64,000 nucleotides of DNA from Tachypleus tridentatus (lineage: Eukaryota > Arthropoda > Merostomata > Xiphosura > Limulidae). A model generated the notes under the pieces. That model searched no databases and had not been told where the DNA came from. It saw only the letters and a list, made by a program, of their open reading frames with translations. The position numbers and the translations under genes were made by a program. The stretch is from positions 65,959,558-66,023,557 of the forward strand of contig NC_134825.1 of NCBI RefSeq assembly GCF_004210375.1, written 5' to 3'. Below are positions 10,973 to 24,554 of this stretch, piece after piece; positions within the stretch are counted from its first letter, which is position 1, and each line of letters opens with the position of its first letter.

Positions 10973-12321
10973 TGCTCTTGCGGCATATCCACACTGTACC
11001 CATGGGTTTCGTAACAGCGGTTACGTAACTCACATCTTCTAATCAGGTAGACCTATCCTGACCCAAAGATGTTTGTACATAAATATATTAAATAAAATGT
11101 GTATAACAGATTTGAAAATATATATGAGTTTCTCATCCTTTTATTTCGTAAAATGGTGAAACAAAGCCACCTGTTACTAAACATGGTTTTATTACGTTTT
11201 ATCTTTAAATCAACAGGTTACAAACAATAAGTTATTTGTGTACAACAAACAGACAAATCACTAGCATTGTTTCAAATTCAATATTTGGCATTTTGTTGAG
11301 TTGAATCATCGATCTCATCTGATTAAAAAATCCTAGCTTCTGATCAAAGTTGTTTATATTTAAAGACTTGAAACATTTCAATTATTTATTATTCTATTTA
11401 TTTATTTGAACGCTAAACAGTATAACAGTGTCTCTGCTTCCCCCGGCTGTGGAGTCCCGTTGTTGTGTACGTTAACACTGTGTATACAGGTAGCGTTTCG
11501 TCGTCCGTGATTACGAACTACCGACCACTTTTCATTTTATACCTTATTATTATGAATATTTGCGTGTGACCTTTTCAGTTATTTTTAGTTTAAACTTTAG
11601 GTACGTAATTAATTCAAGAAAAATAAACTAGATGTACTTCCTCAGAGTCCCCGAACGTGTTCTTATTCAAGAATAAATAAAACCAAAATGAAAATTAAAT
11701 ATTTTCAATTTTCGCTTTTGAAGTTCATATGCCATGCTATGTTGTAGCCTGCATAGTGCCGAATGTTTCTCATGATTCGTGTCATGCGCACGTTTTACTA
11801 ACGTCATGGAAGTACACACTGCAACGTTAAATGTTCCTTATGTGATGTCATTTCAGAATCAACTGACTGACTGAAAGACTATTGTGCGAATGGTGTAAAC
11901 AGGTGACCATCCAGGCGACCTCCAGCGCCGTTTCAGGTAAATAAATAAATAATGATTATAAACTATTTGTTTTTAAAGAAATAAATAATTTGATATTAAT
12001 AAATCATAAAACCTTATTGTGATGTATAAAATTAATAAAAGTTATAGTTTCCCATTTTGAACTGTATTAGGCGAAAGGTCTGTTCAGCATTTAATAAAGC
12101 AGATATATTGTGGTTGACATATTATTACATTCTTTACTCTAACTCGTAAGTTCTTAAATTGATTCACTTCGCTGTCCTTTGTGAGAAAATTAAACTTTAC
12201 TACTTAATTTCTAAAGGACATAATCAGTCCGTAAATTATTAGATAAAGGATTGTTTTAAGTACTGACGGTAACGTTTACCGTAACTTTTTGGAGTCTTAA
12301 ACTCCGAAAAACATTTTTTTT
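10973..12321. other. No gene recognised; upstream of HES-A
   Basis: G+C falls off beyond about 11060. A CAG|GTAAAT donor-like site at 11936 has no supporting exon. Confidence 0.55.
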
Positions 12322-12580
12322 TAATTTCGCGCAAAGCTACTCGAGGTCTATCTGCGCTAGCCATTCCTAATTTTCTAGTGTAAGACTAGAGAGAAGGCAG
12401 CTAGTCATCACCACCCACCGCCAACTCTTGGGCTGCTCTTTTACCAACGAATAGTGGGATTGACCGTCACATTATAACGCCCCCACGGCTGAAAGGGCAA
12501 GCATGTTTGGTGTGACGGGGATTCGAACCCGAAACCCTCGGATTACGAGTCGAGTGACTTAAGCACCTGGCCATGCCGGC
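12322..12580 (-). repeat. SINE family A copy
   Basis: Minus orientation, nearly full length; head reads GATTACGAGTCGAGTGACTT to CCATGCCGGC. Confidence 0.88.
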
Positions 12581-15500
12581 TGTACATTTACAGTTACGTT
12601 CAACATATATTTGACTAATTATTATGATGTCTAGTTTGTACCACATTTTACAAGTGAAACACTTGCAATATAATATAGTTGAGTAAATTATTAAGTTAAA
12701 TACCAAGCTATAATACTTAATTTCATAAATAATTTACTGTTTGTAGTTCGTGGGTGAAAAATTACTTTTCTAAATCGCTTTTTATCCATAAATCAGATAT
12801 ATTAACATTCAAATTAGTTTAACGTCGATCGACTTTGGGCTGGCTAATCAATACGAAATTACGTGTTTAAAACTTGTTCGTAATGTTAATAACACAGAGA
12901 GATATAACACATTTAAAATCAGTTTATAACTCAACCAGATTTATTGAGCTCATCTTCCCACCCTCGCGGTGAGCAGCACTTTAATTGTTGGAAATTAATT
13001 AGTGCTCACAACAAGTTTTTTTTTTATAATTTTCACTTATAAAATAAACTAATCAGAAGGTAAGAAGTGAAACTCGAGCAGCAGTGAGACCATTATTATA
13101 AACAACACTATTACCGCTGTTGAAAGGGGCTTTAACTTTAAGACTGATTTGATGCTCGTAATGCCTTAAGAGCGAATGAAGATGATTCGGCTTTACTCTC
13201 TCTACTCTTTACTTGTGCTATATTTCTTGTTCTTTTCATTTTTACACGAGGCTCTTAGCAAGATGTTTCTTTTTTCTTTAAAGAGCTTTGCACTTACACA
13301 TGTTAAACAGAAATACAAAGACTAATTTATAATACTTAAATATTATTCTTTGTGATGACATTAAAACCCTATAATGAATTTTAATTCTAAGATTTATAAG
13401 TCAACGATCACAAGTAAAATTTTTATAACTTTTTATAACCGCCAGATGTCTTTCTACAAATCTCACCTGGTAGTAGCCTGGAAATTTAAAATATTTCAAG
13501 GATGATAATACCTGAAGGACGCGGTCTTTTCCGGTTTCAATCGCTTGTGGGAAACACCCAGGTTAGCTTTGATCAACATAATACTTTTTATTTTACTTAT
13601 GTTTCCAGTATATCAATAGAGCATAAAGGTTTTACTGAACGACAGCTGATGAACTTATTTATCAAAAAAACCAACAACAAATAAACACGCAAACTTGATG
13701 GTTTCTTTTTTCCTTTTTTCAAGCATACTATGTTGTGCTACCGGATTTGAAAACTAAACTAATTTTATACTGAGAATGATAAAACTAAGACCACTTTTTT
13801 TTTCAAATCTTGTTGTTAAATATTAATTATACACGATTATTTAAGTTGAATTTTCTTTCCTTTTTGTTGAAAATGTATTCGTTGTACTACTATTAGTTTT
13901 TGTCTTAGCTATAGTTATTAGTGATAGATTAATCCACACAGTAGATGTCAACGGGGCATAAATATTCAAAGAGTTAAACCAGTATATTGGTAAATCAAAA
14001 CCAAACAGCAGTTGTTGCCATAATAACTAGAATTCATGAAAAAAAAAGGAAATGCTGTTCATATTTCTTTCGGAAGTTTTTAATTTAGAAATAATATACA
14101 TCCATTTCCAACACTGATCGTATGTTCTACCAAACAAAATAAACCTAGACTTGAGTTTTATTGTCTACAAATTAGTCCAACAATGTAAAAGTAATGAGAG
14201 TCTGTACGTTTTTAAATAATATAATAATGTTAATATTTTTCTTGCCTTAATGGCTTTTGTTGCTCCTAAATTTTAAAGAAATGTTCTGTAATTTTTCACA
14301 GAGGTGTGTAGTGTCTTTACAAATGCACTGGCAATACTCTATATATTTGATTAAATACAAGTGACTAAAGCATTCTGACCCTTTTAATTTAATGAGAGTC
14401 ACCACTTCAAACAAGCAAGACCGGTTACTTTTAGGGTTAAAAGTTTATTTTTTTCACTTAGCAATAAATTTTTTGAACCTTTCTCCTCACTAAACTTTCT
14501 TGGTCAAAACTATTGTGTATATATACATAATTTCAATAAAATATGTTGAAATGTTTATTGATAAAATGAAAGAACAAATTGGCACACGCAATAAGAGGTA
14601 TAGTGGTAGAATTTATCATCTGTGAATAAAATTAAATAATGATATTTTAACGGCTGCTTTAAAAGTATGGTATGATAACAGTGGTATGTCCTCTTCACAG
14701 AACATGGTATTACTACATTTATTTTTTAAAAGTTTGTTTGTTTGAAATTAAGCACAGAGCTACACAATGGGACATCTGTGCTCTTTCCATCACAGGTATC
14801 ATTGTGACTCCGCAAATATCCCGCTGTACGCCTGGGGGACATTAAAAAAAAAGAATAATAAGAATTACTTCAGACATGCAATTGGTGTCTCATGATTCTT
14901 CTGTAAGGTAGCAATGTTTTTTACTGGAATTCTTCGAATTAAGATTAAATGAAAATATTTCAGCTTAATGAGATTAATAACTGTTTGTTTAAATCTTAAT
15001 AATGGATTTTTGTCTTCATTGCAATCATAACATTGGAATCATGCACGGACGTTTTTCAATGTTAATTACGACCTTTTGTTTCAAAATATTCTTATTAATA
15101 CTAAATATTTCAGTTAGTGACTTTAGTAATATATCGACTGCAATTACAATATTCTCTATTTGTATCGTTTGAGGAAGTATGAAATTTACTGAGTATTTAA
15201 TTTGAAATATACTAACAGTTTTCTATTGAATTAATTTCTTAACAGTATTATTATAAGCTATATATTTAACACCATCACTTGTTTATTTAATAGAGGAAGT
15301 TGTGAATCGTAATGACTTTACGATCGAAAGGTAATAGGATAGGCCTAGATCACCTAGAAGTTCTAAAATATTTATGTCAAGATTTTTAGTAATTTCGAGA
15401 GTAGATTATAAGTACGGTATAATTTTGGAGATTATTCTGTTGTTTCAAAATAATAAAGTTGTTTTTATTCGGTAGAACAATTTAGTCTTTTGTTGTTTTT

Positions 15501-16740
15501 TAGCCACGAAGTGGCACAAATAACCTTACTCTTTACGTTAGTGTAGAGTAGTTAGCGTTATTAGTGTGGTCTGCACCCATGTTAAGGCAGTTTGTGAAAC
15601 GTTAAGAAGAAATAAATTAATTTATCATTACGTGCAATGTATGTTGAATTATTTTTACTATATAACTTAAAATAATCCACCAGTAAAAGAACGATGTTGC
15701 AACATCGGTATCAGAATTTAGATTATTTTAATGGAAATAAAATAGTTTAAGTATTTTTGAAGTTGAACTTCACTGTTTAACTTTACAGAAAATTAAAGAT
15801 CAAGGCAATCGTTTCGTAGAAAAAGTGTTTAATGCTGGATAACTTTTAAATTGCCTCATTATAAAATAAAAACAGTATGGCATATTATTAAAATGCTATT
15901 TATCTTCGTAATTAAATCGAGCAACACTGAAATGTAAGTTAGAAACAAGCATTTCTTCAAAGGCTATACTTCAAATCAGAAATCTTTGAAGAACATTAAA
16001 TGGTTCATCTTATCACTAAAAACAGATTCCCAAGAATAAATTAAGCTGAAAGAATGTTGTTGTTTTTTAAAAAAAAAAAAGGAACATAAACATCAGGAAA
16101 TATGAGTGATTTCATCATACATCCAACAATGAGTTTATTAATAACGAAATAAGCAGAACAATAACAGAAAATCAGAGCTCTTGAGATTAAATGTCACACT
16201 ATAAAGCAAGTGTGAGGCTACAGATTAGCCAGGACTAAGTGAGTCTAAGAATTCCAGTAACTGTGCCCGAGAATTCACAGCAAATATTCAGTGGGAATAT
16301 ATCAGTGGATAGAAATAGTGACTACAGTTGATACTCCCACATTATCTAGGTTCTGAAGCATTTTGTTGTCATTACGGTCTTTCAAGAGGTGGACGTTTGG
16401 TGTTGAAAAAAAAAGATTGTAATAAATAAGAGAATACTTCTGGTAAGTTGGATACTAGGACTCCACGAGGAATTAGTTTGAAAAATATTAAGGTGAAGTC
16501 TGCTTCAAACATAAACGTCCATTAAAGAAACAACATGGGGAGATACAGTACTATTGTGTTGAATAACCACTAGAGAGAATTACTGTCAATGTGTTGGTTT
16601 ATCGTCACAGAGTAACAGTGGGAACAGGTACATCACGGTGTGGATTACCCCATCAAATGACCAGAAGTATGTTTAGCAAGGAAACATCAATAAATTTATA
16701 TCAATATTTGGTATTCTTGTGGAACTTCACTCACATTAGG
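12581..16740. other. Largely featureless AT-rich DNA
   Basis: Apart from the family C SINE near 14732, I see no gene, RNA or transposon. Confidence 0.55.
14732..14840 (-). repeat. SINE family C, diverged
   Basis: Minus orientation: GTTTGTTTGAAATTAAGCAC, AGCTACACAATGGGACATCT, then a decayed head. Confidence 0.55.
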
Positions 16741-16764
16741 GATGGAACTTTGGAGTTTTTGGTT

Positions 16765-17033
16765 TTTTGAATTTCGCACAAAGCTACTCGAGGGCTATCT
16801 GTGCTAGCCGTCCCTAATTGAATAGTGTAAGACCAGAGGGAAGGCAGCTAGTCATCATCACCCACCGCCAACTCATGGGCTACTCTTTTACCAACGAATA
16901 GTGGGATTGACCGTCACATTATAACGCCCACACAGCTGAAAGGGCAAGCATGTTTGGCGCGACGGGGATTCGAACCCGCGACCCTCGGATTCCGAGTCGA
17001 GTGCCTTAACACGCTTGGCCATACCAGGCCCGG
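16765..17033 (-). repeat. SINE family A copy with target-site duplication
   Basis: Full length, minus orientation. GGAACTTTG at 16744-16752 recurs at 17032-17040, consistent with a 9-bp target-site duplication with some extra tail sequence. Confidence 0.9.
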
Positions 17034-17179
17034 AACTTTGAATGAAACTCGTTGGCAGAAATATGCTAAATCCTTGATATTAAAAAACACGACAACAGCC
17101 CTTCATCCACCTCCTGTTGTCATTGTGGAGACTTAAATCAAGTAGCCAGTATCTGAATTAATATCAGAGAATGTGGAAA

Positions 17180-17660
17180 CAAGATTTTCTACTGTCATTG
17201 ATGAGCTATTATGCATCAATACATGAAGTCGCCAGCAATACACTTTCGTCATTAATATTTCATAGAGAACTTATGATAACATTTAATCCTCTGCACGCAC
17301 AATTAGAGCATAGTCGTTCAGCAAAGTTTTACACAGAATACAAATAGAGATTAAGGAACACTATGAATGCTATACGTGATTTTACCCGACGAAGACATAA
17401 ATCAGGTAGTGATGAAATGAAACGTCGCTATGACGTTAATGCTGAAAAGACTGGATTCCATTAAGGCGGTATGGTATAGCTGTACAATCCCCGCCATAAA
17501 AAAGACAAATTCCAAAGTTAAGCATGTGATGGAAATGATCATATGCTGTGCTGAAAATAATCAATGATATGGTTTGCAGAATTCAGAAGGACAAGAAATC
17601 CAAGTCAAAGGTCGTCATACAATTGTCATATTTGGAGCTACGTTGGTGAGATAATTGCCA
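17180..17660 (+). mobile_element. Degraded Ty3/gypsy-type LTR retrotransposon pol C-terminus
   Basis: Short degenerate matches to the end of Ty3/gypsy integrase: SDEMKRRYD (near 17415), LYNPRHKK (near 17485) and INDMVCRIQKDKKSKSKVV (17561-17617), in the usual order and spacing but in different frames with stops. No LTRs identified. It is too decayed to be active; the family call rests on these motifs alone. Confidence 0.55.
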
Positions 17661-18179
17661 AATGGGTAAACTTGGAGATGAATTTCACAGCATAAACTAA
17701 ATCTTCTGAGGAACCTAAAGGTCCTAATGAGACTACATCCAGAGGATCATCGAGGATGAAGCTGCCAGTGGATTCACCAGTGACGACAAGGAACATATGC
17801 CATTTTAGCTGTGTTGTATCCAGAAAATTCTTTGAAACATATATTCACAGGCATTACGTGATCACTACATAATTAGCACTATAAATGTTCACGTACCGTG
17901 CTGGTTGTATAATGTTAGTTTCATTTTAATTCCCGTAAAAGAAGAAAAATATAGCCAAGGTCACAATGCAGATCAAGTGATAACACCCCATAACGTCAAT
18001 GTCCTCGACCTCGTATGGCAACTGAGCAAGTAATTAAGTGTTGCGTTGGGGGTATTCTTTGATGTGCGATCATAGTATCACACTTGCAACCCCTTGATGC
18101 TCTGCTCAAATACCAAAAGAGATCAGATTCTTGATCAAAGTGCAGTCCTACTATAAATATAAATGAAAAATGTTTTGAT

Positions 18180-19440
18180 GTGTCTACCAGAGACTTACAA
18201 CCACGCTACCGAAGCCACGTTTTTTGGATGCCAGGAAAGCATTTAAAGCGTTTGCACAACGGACCACATTGTAAATAAACTTCATACAAAATTCCCAAAC
18301 ATCTAATATGTTGGATTTCCAGCTTTCTGACTCAAAGAATTTCCCAAAGAAAATGAACAACGACATATCCACGCCTTTCACACTACTAGCAGGAGTTCCA
18401 CAAGGTTCGGTTCTAAGCCCCCTGCTATACATAATATTCATAAATGCCATAAATTTTTCTTCTCCTACAAACACACACGCTTCCCGATATGCAAACATAA
18501 TCGCCCTGTGGAGCACGTCAAGCGGCCTCCACTTAGATGCACACAAAATACAACCTCTTCACAGGCACATGGTGCAACACCGGGCGTGTCTTTTAAAACC
18601 CTCTCAAAACACAAGCTATTATATCCAGGAAAATCGTCAAAAGAAACAACATCACGCTCAAGTGCTATACTTCTCAAATCAAGTTCACTAAGACCACCAC
18701 ATTCGTAGGTATAAAATTCAACAACAAATTAACGTGGAACATACACATGCAAAGCAGAAAATCCATACAAAGAATCAACCACCTCAAGAAAATAGGAGGA
18801 TATGCAAAAGGATAAGACACCCTGTCACTCATTTTAATTTATAAAATGTACATTACATCAGTCATTGAAAACGGTAATCCTATCACTTTTACCATGCCAC
18901 AACACTTATACACAAAATTATTGTCCATGCAATTTTAAGCAATGAAAATCATTTACCGCCTACCCATATACACCACTCCAGCTTACCTAAATAAAATCAG
19001 CAAGCTAAAAACAGTCAAACAAAGATTCACCGACTTTGCTACAGTATAATATAAAAAGAGAACAACGTAGTAACCTTTCCGCAGAATTTTCTAAACTGTC
19101 TGAAACTCCGGATTCCTGGCGTATATACACCTCCCCTTTTCACATTCACACACACGAACAAGCCACCTTGAAGTTATGCCACCCAGAGCCTACTTGATCA
19201 CCGTACCGACTCATCTGACTATCGATACATCTTTACCATATACAGTCGTTCTGTCTATTCTCAGCTATCAATTTTCCACCACATTCATTAGATTCCTATA
19301 TCATCTCCACACAGAGGAATTTTTCAACATTACACCACCACCTTCTCTTGTAACTATTTCCCTGAAATTCCTTACAACCCCAGGAGCATGCATACCTTTA
19401 ACCGTAACGTGTTAAAAACAAAATTCATTTTACTTTCAGT
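18180..19440 (+). mobile_element. Jockey-like LINE reverse-transcriptase fragment
   Basis: Plus-strand degenerate RT. FLDARKAFKAFAQ (near 18215) corresponds to palm motif A with the catalytic Asp, and LAGVPQGSVLSPLLYIIF (near 18385) to motif B. The motif C region is damaged (RYANIIALW in place of a YADD box, near 18485). The C-terminal portion continues through several frames to about 19440. It is 5'-truncated and inactive, and diverged from the two other Jockey-like fragments. Confidence 0.75.
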
Positions 19441-19550
19441 GTTAATGTCAGACTTTTATTTTAGTTTAGTTTTCATTTCTTTTGTTAGCAGATTTCATGA
19501 CTTTATTGTATGCATTTTTACTAAACAATTCACCATCATTCTATGTCTTG

Positions 19551-19672
19551 TAGTCCCCCGCTAGTACAGCGGTAAGTCTACGGATTTACAACGCTGCAAT
19601 CAGGGTTCGATTTCCGCGGTGGGCTCAGGAGATGGCCCGATGTGGCTTTGCTATAAGAAAAAACACAAACTA
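19551..19672 (+). repeat. SINE family B copy
   Basis: CGCTAGTACAGCGGTAAG head; tail GATGGCCCGATGTGGCTTTG then a CA-rich end. Confidence 0.78.
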
Positions 19673-20129
19673 TATCTTGCAAAATCTGTATATTGTACTA
19701 GGTATTATAGTACTCTGTAGAAGTTTATCAGTTATCTGTTTACCTGTTTTTAAAAATAAGATTCTTCCAGGCAAAACTCCAGGTTAATCAGTTCACAACA
19801 ATCTAGATTAAGGTTCATGTTACGCTAGTATGTTTAAGCCATTCGTGATTTTAATAAGCAAAAAGAAAGGTGAAAGACACTCATTAAACATGCCAAAGGA
19901 TCATTAAAATCAAATGGCTGGTAATTAATCAGTTTATATAAATTAACTTGGAATTATTCAAATACATACATAAAAAAAGCTCATTGAGTGAGACATGATA
20001 TATGTCATATATACAGTTATGTCTTTTATATATTGTTAGTATTCCTAACATTAAAATATTTGTCATACCACCATAATATATATGATTTATTTTGCCCTAT
20101 TAAAAGCCACTTTTCCTTCAACCAGTTTA

Positions 20130-20152
20130 CCAGTATATATATATATATATAT
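20130..20152 (+). repeat. (AT)n microsatellite
   Basis: Simple TA repeat of about 22 bp. Confidence 0.8.
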
Positions 20153-20986
20153 GTTAAACAGCTCATTAAAACACCTATTAAACCTTGTGTAAGTTGGCAT
20201 AAAATGTTAGTCAGCTAAATATTGTTAAATAACAAAGGTCCTACTTCAAACTTCATATAAATTCAAATTTTGTTAAGGTATCATGAGAACTGGTGACGTT
20301 ATTGCAGATTTAGTGGTTTAGAACACAGCTTTTGGGGTGGAATATTTAAAAAGGGTACCTGTAGATATCCATGTTTAATAATGAAAACAGTTTAATTATT
20401 TCACAACCGTTGTTTAGAATTTGGAGATACTACTATACTAAAAAATACACTTGTACCCTGGTCTACTAAAGAGAACCTCAAAGAATGAAATATTATAAAT
20501 AGTGTTGGGGTATAAATTAAAATAAACTTAATCGTTAATGCTTCTCCATTTTTGTTAGGGTATTTATCACAAAATTAGTGAAAATAGCCTCAAGTAAAGA
20601 TACGACACAGATGCAGATTTTGCTGTAAAGATTCGCATGCTCTCATTAGCATTTATTCCTATAGACCATGTTGCAGAGGTGTTGTAAGTTTTAATTAACG
20701 AATGCCACGTAAGCATATAGATTTTATATGAGTTACGACTAGTCTATGGAAACGACTACTTAAGCCTCGTTTTCGAAAAAGGCTGATAATTTTAAATAAT
20801 GGAATGACGTTGATGCTTGGAAATCTTAAATACACGTACTATTTAACTTTCTGCATATATTACGTATATACTCCTGTAATAGTCGACCAATGATTTTTTA
20901 CAAAACAAAATCACTGTTTGTTTTTTATATATCTCGTGGAATAGTCGACTTTCTTTTCCCGGTAATCTATGTTATACGTTTTGTTT

Positions 20987-21112
20987 TTCTTTTATAGCAA
21001 AGCCACATCGGGTTATCTACTTTGTCTAACGAGGAGAACTGAAACCTTGATTTTAGCGTTGTAAATCTCAAGACTTACTGCTGTCTCATCCTTCACCTCA
21101 GGCCAGGTTATA
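20987..21112 (-). repeat. Old SINE family B copy
   Basis: Minus orientation: TTTATAGCAAAGCCACATCG (tail) to a diverged head near CTTACTGCTGTCTCATCC. Confidence 0.6.
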
Positions 21113-22660
21113 CTTTACACTGAAAATCTTGTGAAAACAAACAAAAACACTTAACTCTACCAATACGGTAGTTGTACTTATAAAGTTTTAATACTATAAC
21201 TAGAATGACTTCAAACTGTAATACGAAACTACATTTGTTTACCCTAAATAGCTTTAAACTCGTTACAGTATACATCTATTTATACTTAAATGTTATTGTT
21301 TTATTGCGCTTTGAAACGTGTTCAAACGCTATTTACGACACCGGAAGACATAAATCATTGGCGAACGTATAGCTAACATTACACTCTCGAATCACACGAC
21401 TCACGAGCTCTTTGTGAGTGTATCTCGTGAACATTTTGAATTATATTATTGTTATTATTATTTTTTATCTAATCTAAACTTAAGTAACTTAAAAAGCTTC
21501 CCATTGTCTTTTACATCAGTTGGGGTTTTATTTCGTGTGTTATAGACGCTTATTGAGCATACCTTTGAACCTATCGACCTGGGTGTTGTTGACTAGCTTC
21601 TTTCCTTATAGTCGGTCTTACACTGCTAAATTATGGACGACTATCTCAGATAGTTCTCCTATAGCTTTGCGCGAAATTCAAAACCAAAAGAAACAAAGAG
21701 TTTCTCACAATAGTAAACACAGAGTGGGCTCACGACAAGCAACTCCTCCTGGACATTTTCTGTGGAGGAGAACGGACTTAACGGAAAGAAAATTATCAGT
21801 TTCGACTTTTACTTAAGGCGACCCCTAGTAGGTGTTGTTTACCGTGTTTTCTCATAATGGAAATAAAGGATATAGGGTAACTTATATACAGGACGACCTT
21901 CTAAACGATAAAAAAAATTGTTGTTTTTTTTCTTTAGAGTAAAATTCACGTCATCTCCTTGAATGTCTTATCGTTAGTACTTCGAAACGATAATAACACT
22001 AGCAGCAGGAAAAAGAACGGTGCTTTGACCTCGTAAGTCTAAAAAGAAAATCTAAACACAAACATGACAACTTGTCACTCTCTACACAATGGTTGCCTTT
22101 ATAACAAAGTTTTCATACCATCTGTTTTGAAGTGGTTGAAGCTACTTTCAGAAGTATTCATCTAATTTAACAAAGCCAGTTGTCCTGTTTGACTTCTGTA
22201 ACAGTTACTTCGATGGGTATTAACAGACGACATCGTTTGTAACGTTCATTCTGACATTAAAGTATAAAGGACCTAAAACTCCATAAACACTATAACAAAA
22301 TAATTATGTTCCATGTTAAATGACCCAAGTTATGTTTTAAATATTCTGTTGTTACTGTTTCTTTTTAATTTTGTGTTTATACAATTTGAATATGTTCGGA
22401 CTTTATTAAAAAAAAAAAAAAAACTTAATATGTAAATATTTTTGATTGTCGTTTTCACGACATTGCAGTGCTGTGATAAAACTCGTGAGTGAGGGAGAGT
22501 AGCGATTAACCCTGTTTAGTGGAAGTACGCATGTCGATAACACGTGGAAAAGGTTGAAATTTCAGAAAGTGCCCAAATATCACAAGCATCTTTTCGCGTG
22601 TTGATATTTGAACTAATAAAATTTTCCAAACACGTGCAGTGTAATACAGTAATTGTCTAT

Positions 22661-22790
22661 TTGTTTGTTTGTTTGTTTGAAGTTAAGCACAAAGCTACAT
22701 AAGGGATTATCTGTGTTCTGCACATCGCGGTTATCGAAGCCCGGTTTATAGCGTTGTAAGTCTGCAGATGTACCGTTTTGTCAATGGGGT
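22661..22790 (-). repeat. SINE family C copy
   Basis: Minus orientation with a (TTTG)n end, AGTTAAGCACAAAGCTACAT, CGAAGCCCGGTTTATAGCGT. Confidence 0.7.
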
Positions 22791-23328
22791 GAGGGTGCTC
22801 ATAAAACGACCTATTTAGCAGTTAGCTAAACTGAATGCCCCTCTCTCCCAGGGAAATTGTCTTTAGGTCCCCCCATTGAGTCGAGACATTTCAACAGTAT
22901 TTTGTGTTTTGGTATAAAGTCAATTCATTACGTATAAACATACAGTAATTTTTACATTAAGACTGGTATATTTTGCCCTTTTTTGTAATAAAAAAGATTC
23001 GAGTACATCTGAACAAAAATACAATGACATACGGAAGTTCGATGTACTCAAATCTTTGTCATTCAAAAAAAAAGAAGATATTTGTATATGTGTTTGCTTG
23101 TTTAACGATTCTCGTGAAAAGGTATACAAAGCGATATTTTCGCATATTTGTCCCTAATTTTGAACTGTCAGATCAGAAGAAGGACAGCTATTCAACACCG
23201 TTTTCTCGGCTTTTGTTATTTGACTCTAAAGTGGCACAGTTAGCCTAGTTGCTTTGCGCCATAAAACGCCAAACTAACCAAACAACTTGACCCTAAAGAA
23301 GAATTTGTCCATCACGTTAATCACCTAT

Positions 23329-23456
23329 GTCCCCCGCTGGTAGAGCGATAAGTCTACGGATTTACAGCGCTAAAACAGGGGTTTATTATTTCCTCACTCT
23401 GGATATAGCAGATAACCCATTGTCGCTTTTCAGTAAGAAAACATACACACACACCC
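23329..23456 (+). repeat. SINE family B copy, damaged B-box
   Basis: CGCTGGTAGAGCGATAAGTC head is good; the B-box region is scrambled (GGGGTTTATTATTTCC); tail GATAACCCATTGTCGC and a CA repeat. Confidence 0.7.
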
Positions 23457-23787
23457 GCTTATCGCCTATCCACATCCCGCGTTGTTGTGACAACAAACCG
23501 TAAACCATGAACCTTGAATTCACTGTCTGAGGACGATAACGAGTAGGCCACATCATGTTTAGTGGCTCAATTATGTAGGATTAACCTAGAAATCCACATA
23601 TTGAATATCTTTATTTGGTTGGTATTTCAGGCAGGATGAATGATCTGACTGAATATGAGGTAGTTCTTGCCTTAGTGGGATAACATTTCGATCTCTTTGC
23701 TGAGATCTCAAGACAGCACGAATTTATCACAAATTTTCATGTATATTTCTATCGTATATACAAACTACTCATACAACTGCTCTACCA

Positions 23788-23908
23788 ATTGTTTCCTACT
23801 GAGATAGTGATGAGTCTTCGGATTTACTATTTTAAAATCAGGAATTCGATTTCCCTCGTTGAACACGGCAGAAAGCCAGTTGTGGCTTTGCTATAAAAAA
23901 ATTCTACC
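23788..23908 (+). repeat. SINE family B copy, diverged
   Basis: Follows the previous copy by about 330 bp. TACTGAGATAGTGATGAGTC head, GGAATTCGATTTCCC B-box, TTGTGGCTTTGCTATAA tail. Confidence 0.65.
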
Positions 23909-24263
23909 AATTGAGCTAAAGACGCTAGCTTGTAAGGCATATTAATCTACTCGAATTACCATAGATTTTTACCTACTCATTTTTAAACGAAAAATCTCAA
24001 TTGATGAATCTGAACAGTATTTCAGCGAATGACGAAACTCTGGTAGCAGTCAGAATAATTTGAAATCTTACTCCTCGTGTAAAATAAATTGTCAATGATG
24101 ACCTGGTGCGTGTTTACCTTTTAATAATAATCATTCAGAAATGAAAGTTCCAATTGTTTATTTAAATTTATGAAATGTAACAAGTTCAGTTTACAAACTA
24201 AACAGAAACACGAAACTTTGTCTTCATTATCTTTAACTTGGAGGAAGTTTTAACAAACAGCTG

Positions 24264-24554
24264 CAAAAATAAAGGTTTGTTTGAATTTCGCACAAAGCTA
24301 CTCAAGGGCTATCTGCGCTAGCCGTCCCTAATTTAGCAGTGTAAGATTAGAGGGAAGGCAGCTAGTCATCACCACCCACCGCCAACTCTTGGGCTACTCT
24401 TTACCAACGAATAGTGGGATTGACTGTCACATTATAACGCCCCCACGGCTGAAAGGGCGAGCATGTTTGGCGCGATGGGGATACGAACCCGCAACCCTCA
24501 GGTCACGAGTCGCACGCCTTAACATGCTTGACCATGCCGGGCCAAAAATAAAGG
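24264..24554 (-). repeat. SINE family A with perfect 12-bp target-site duplication
   Basis: CAAAAATAAAGG occurs at 24264-24275 and 24543-24554, bracketing a full-length minus-oriented copy at 24276-24542. The perfect duplication suggests recent insertion. Confidence 0.93.

Larger units (their letters stand above)
19673..22660. other. No gene recognised
   Basis: Apart from one old SINE and a TA run, only short unsupported frames. Confidence 0.55.

Noticed and set aside
12467-12706. Open frames reading WLSHSTRNPRVSGSNPRHTKH-like peptides at many places (for example 16954, 24389, 26924, 27537, 33440, 36472, 42298, 45527)
   Set aside because: They are translations of the tRNA-like head and body of SINE family A on either strand, not proteins.
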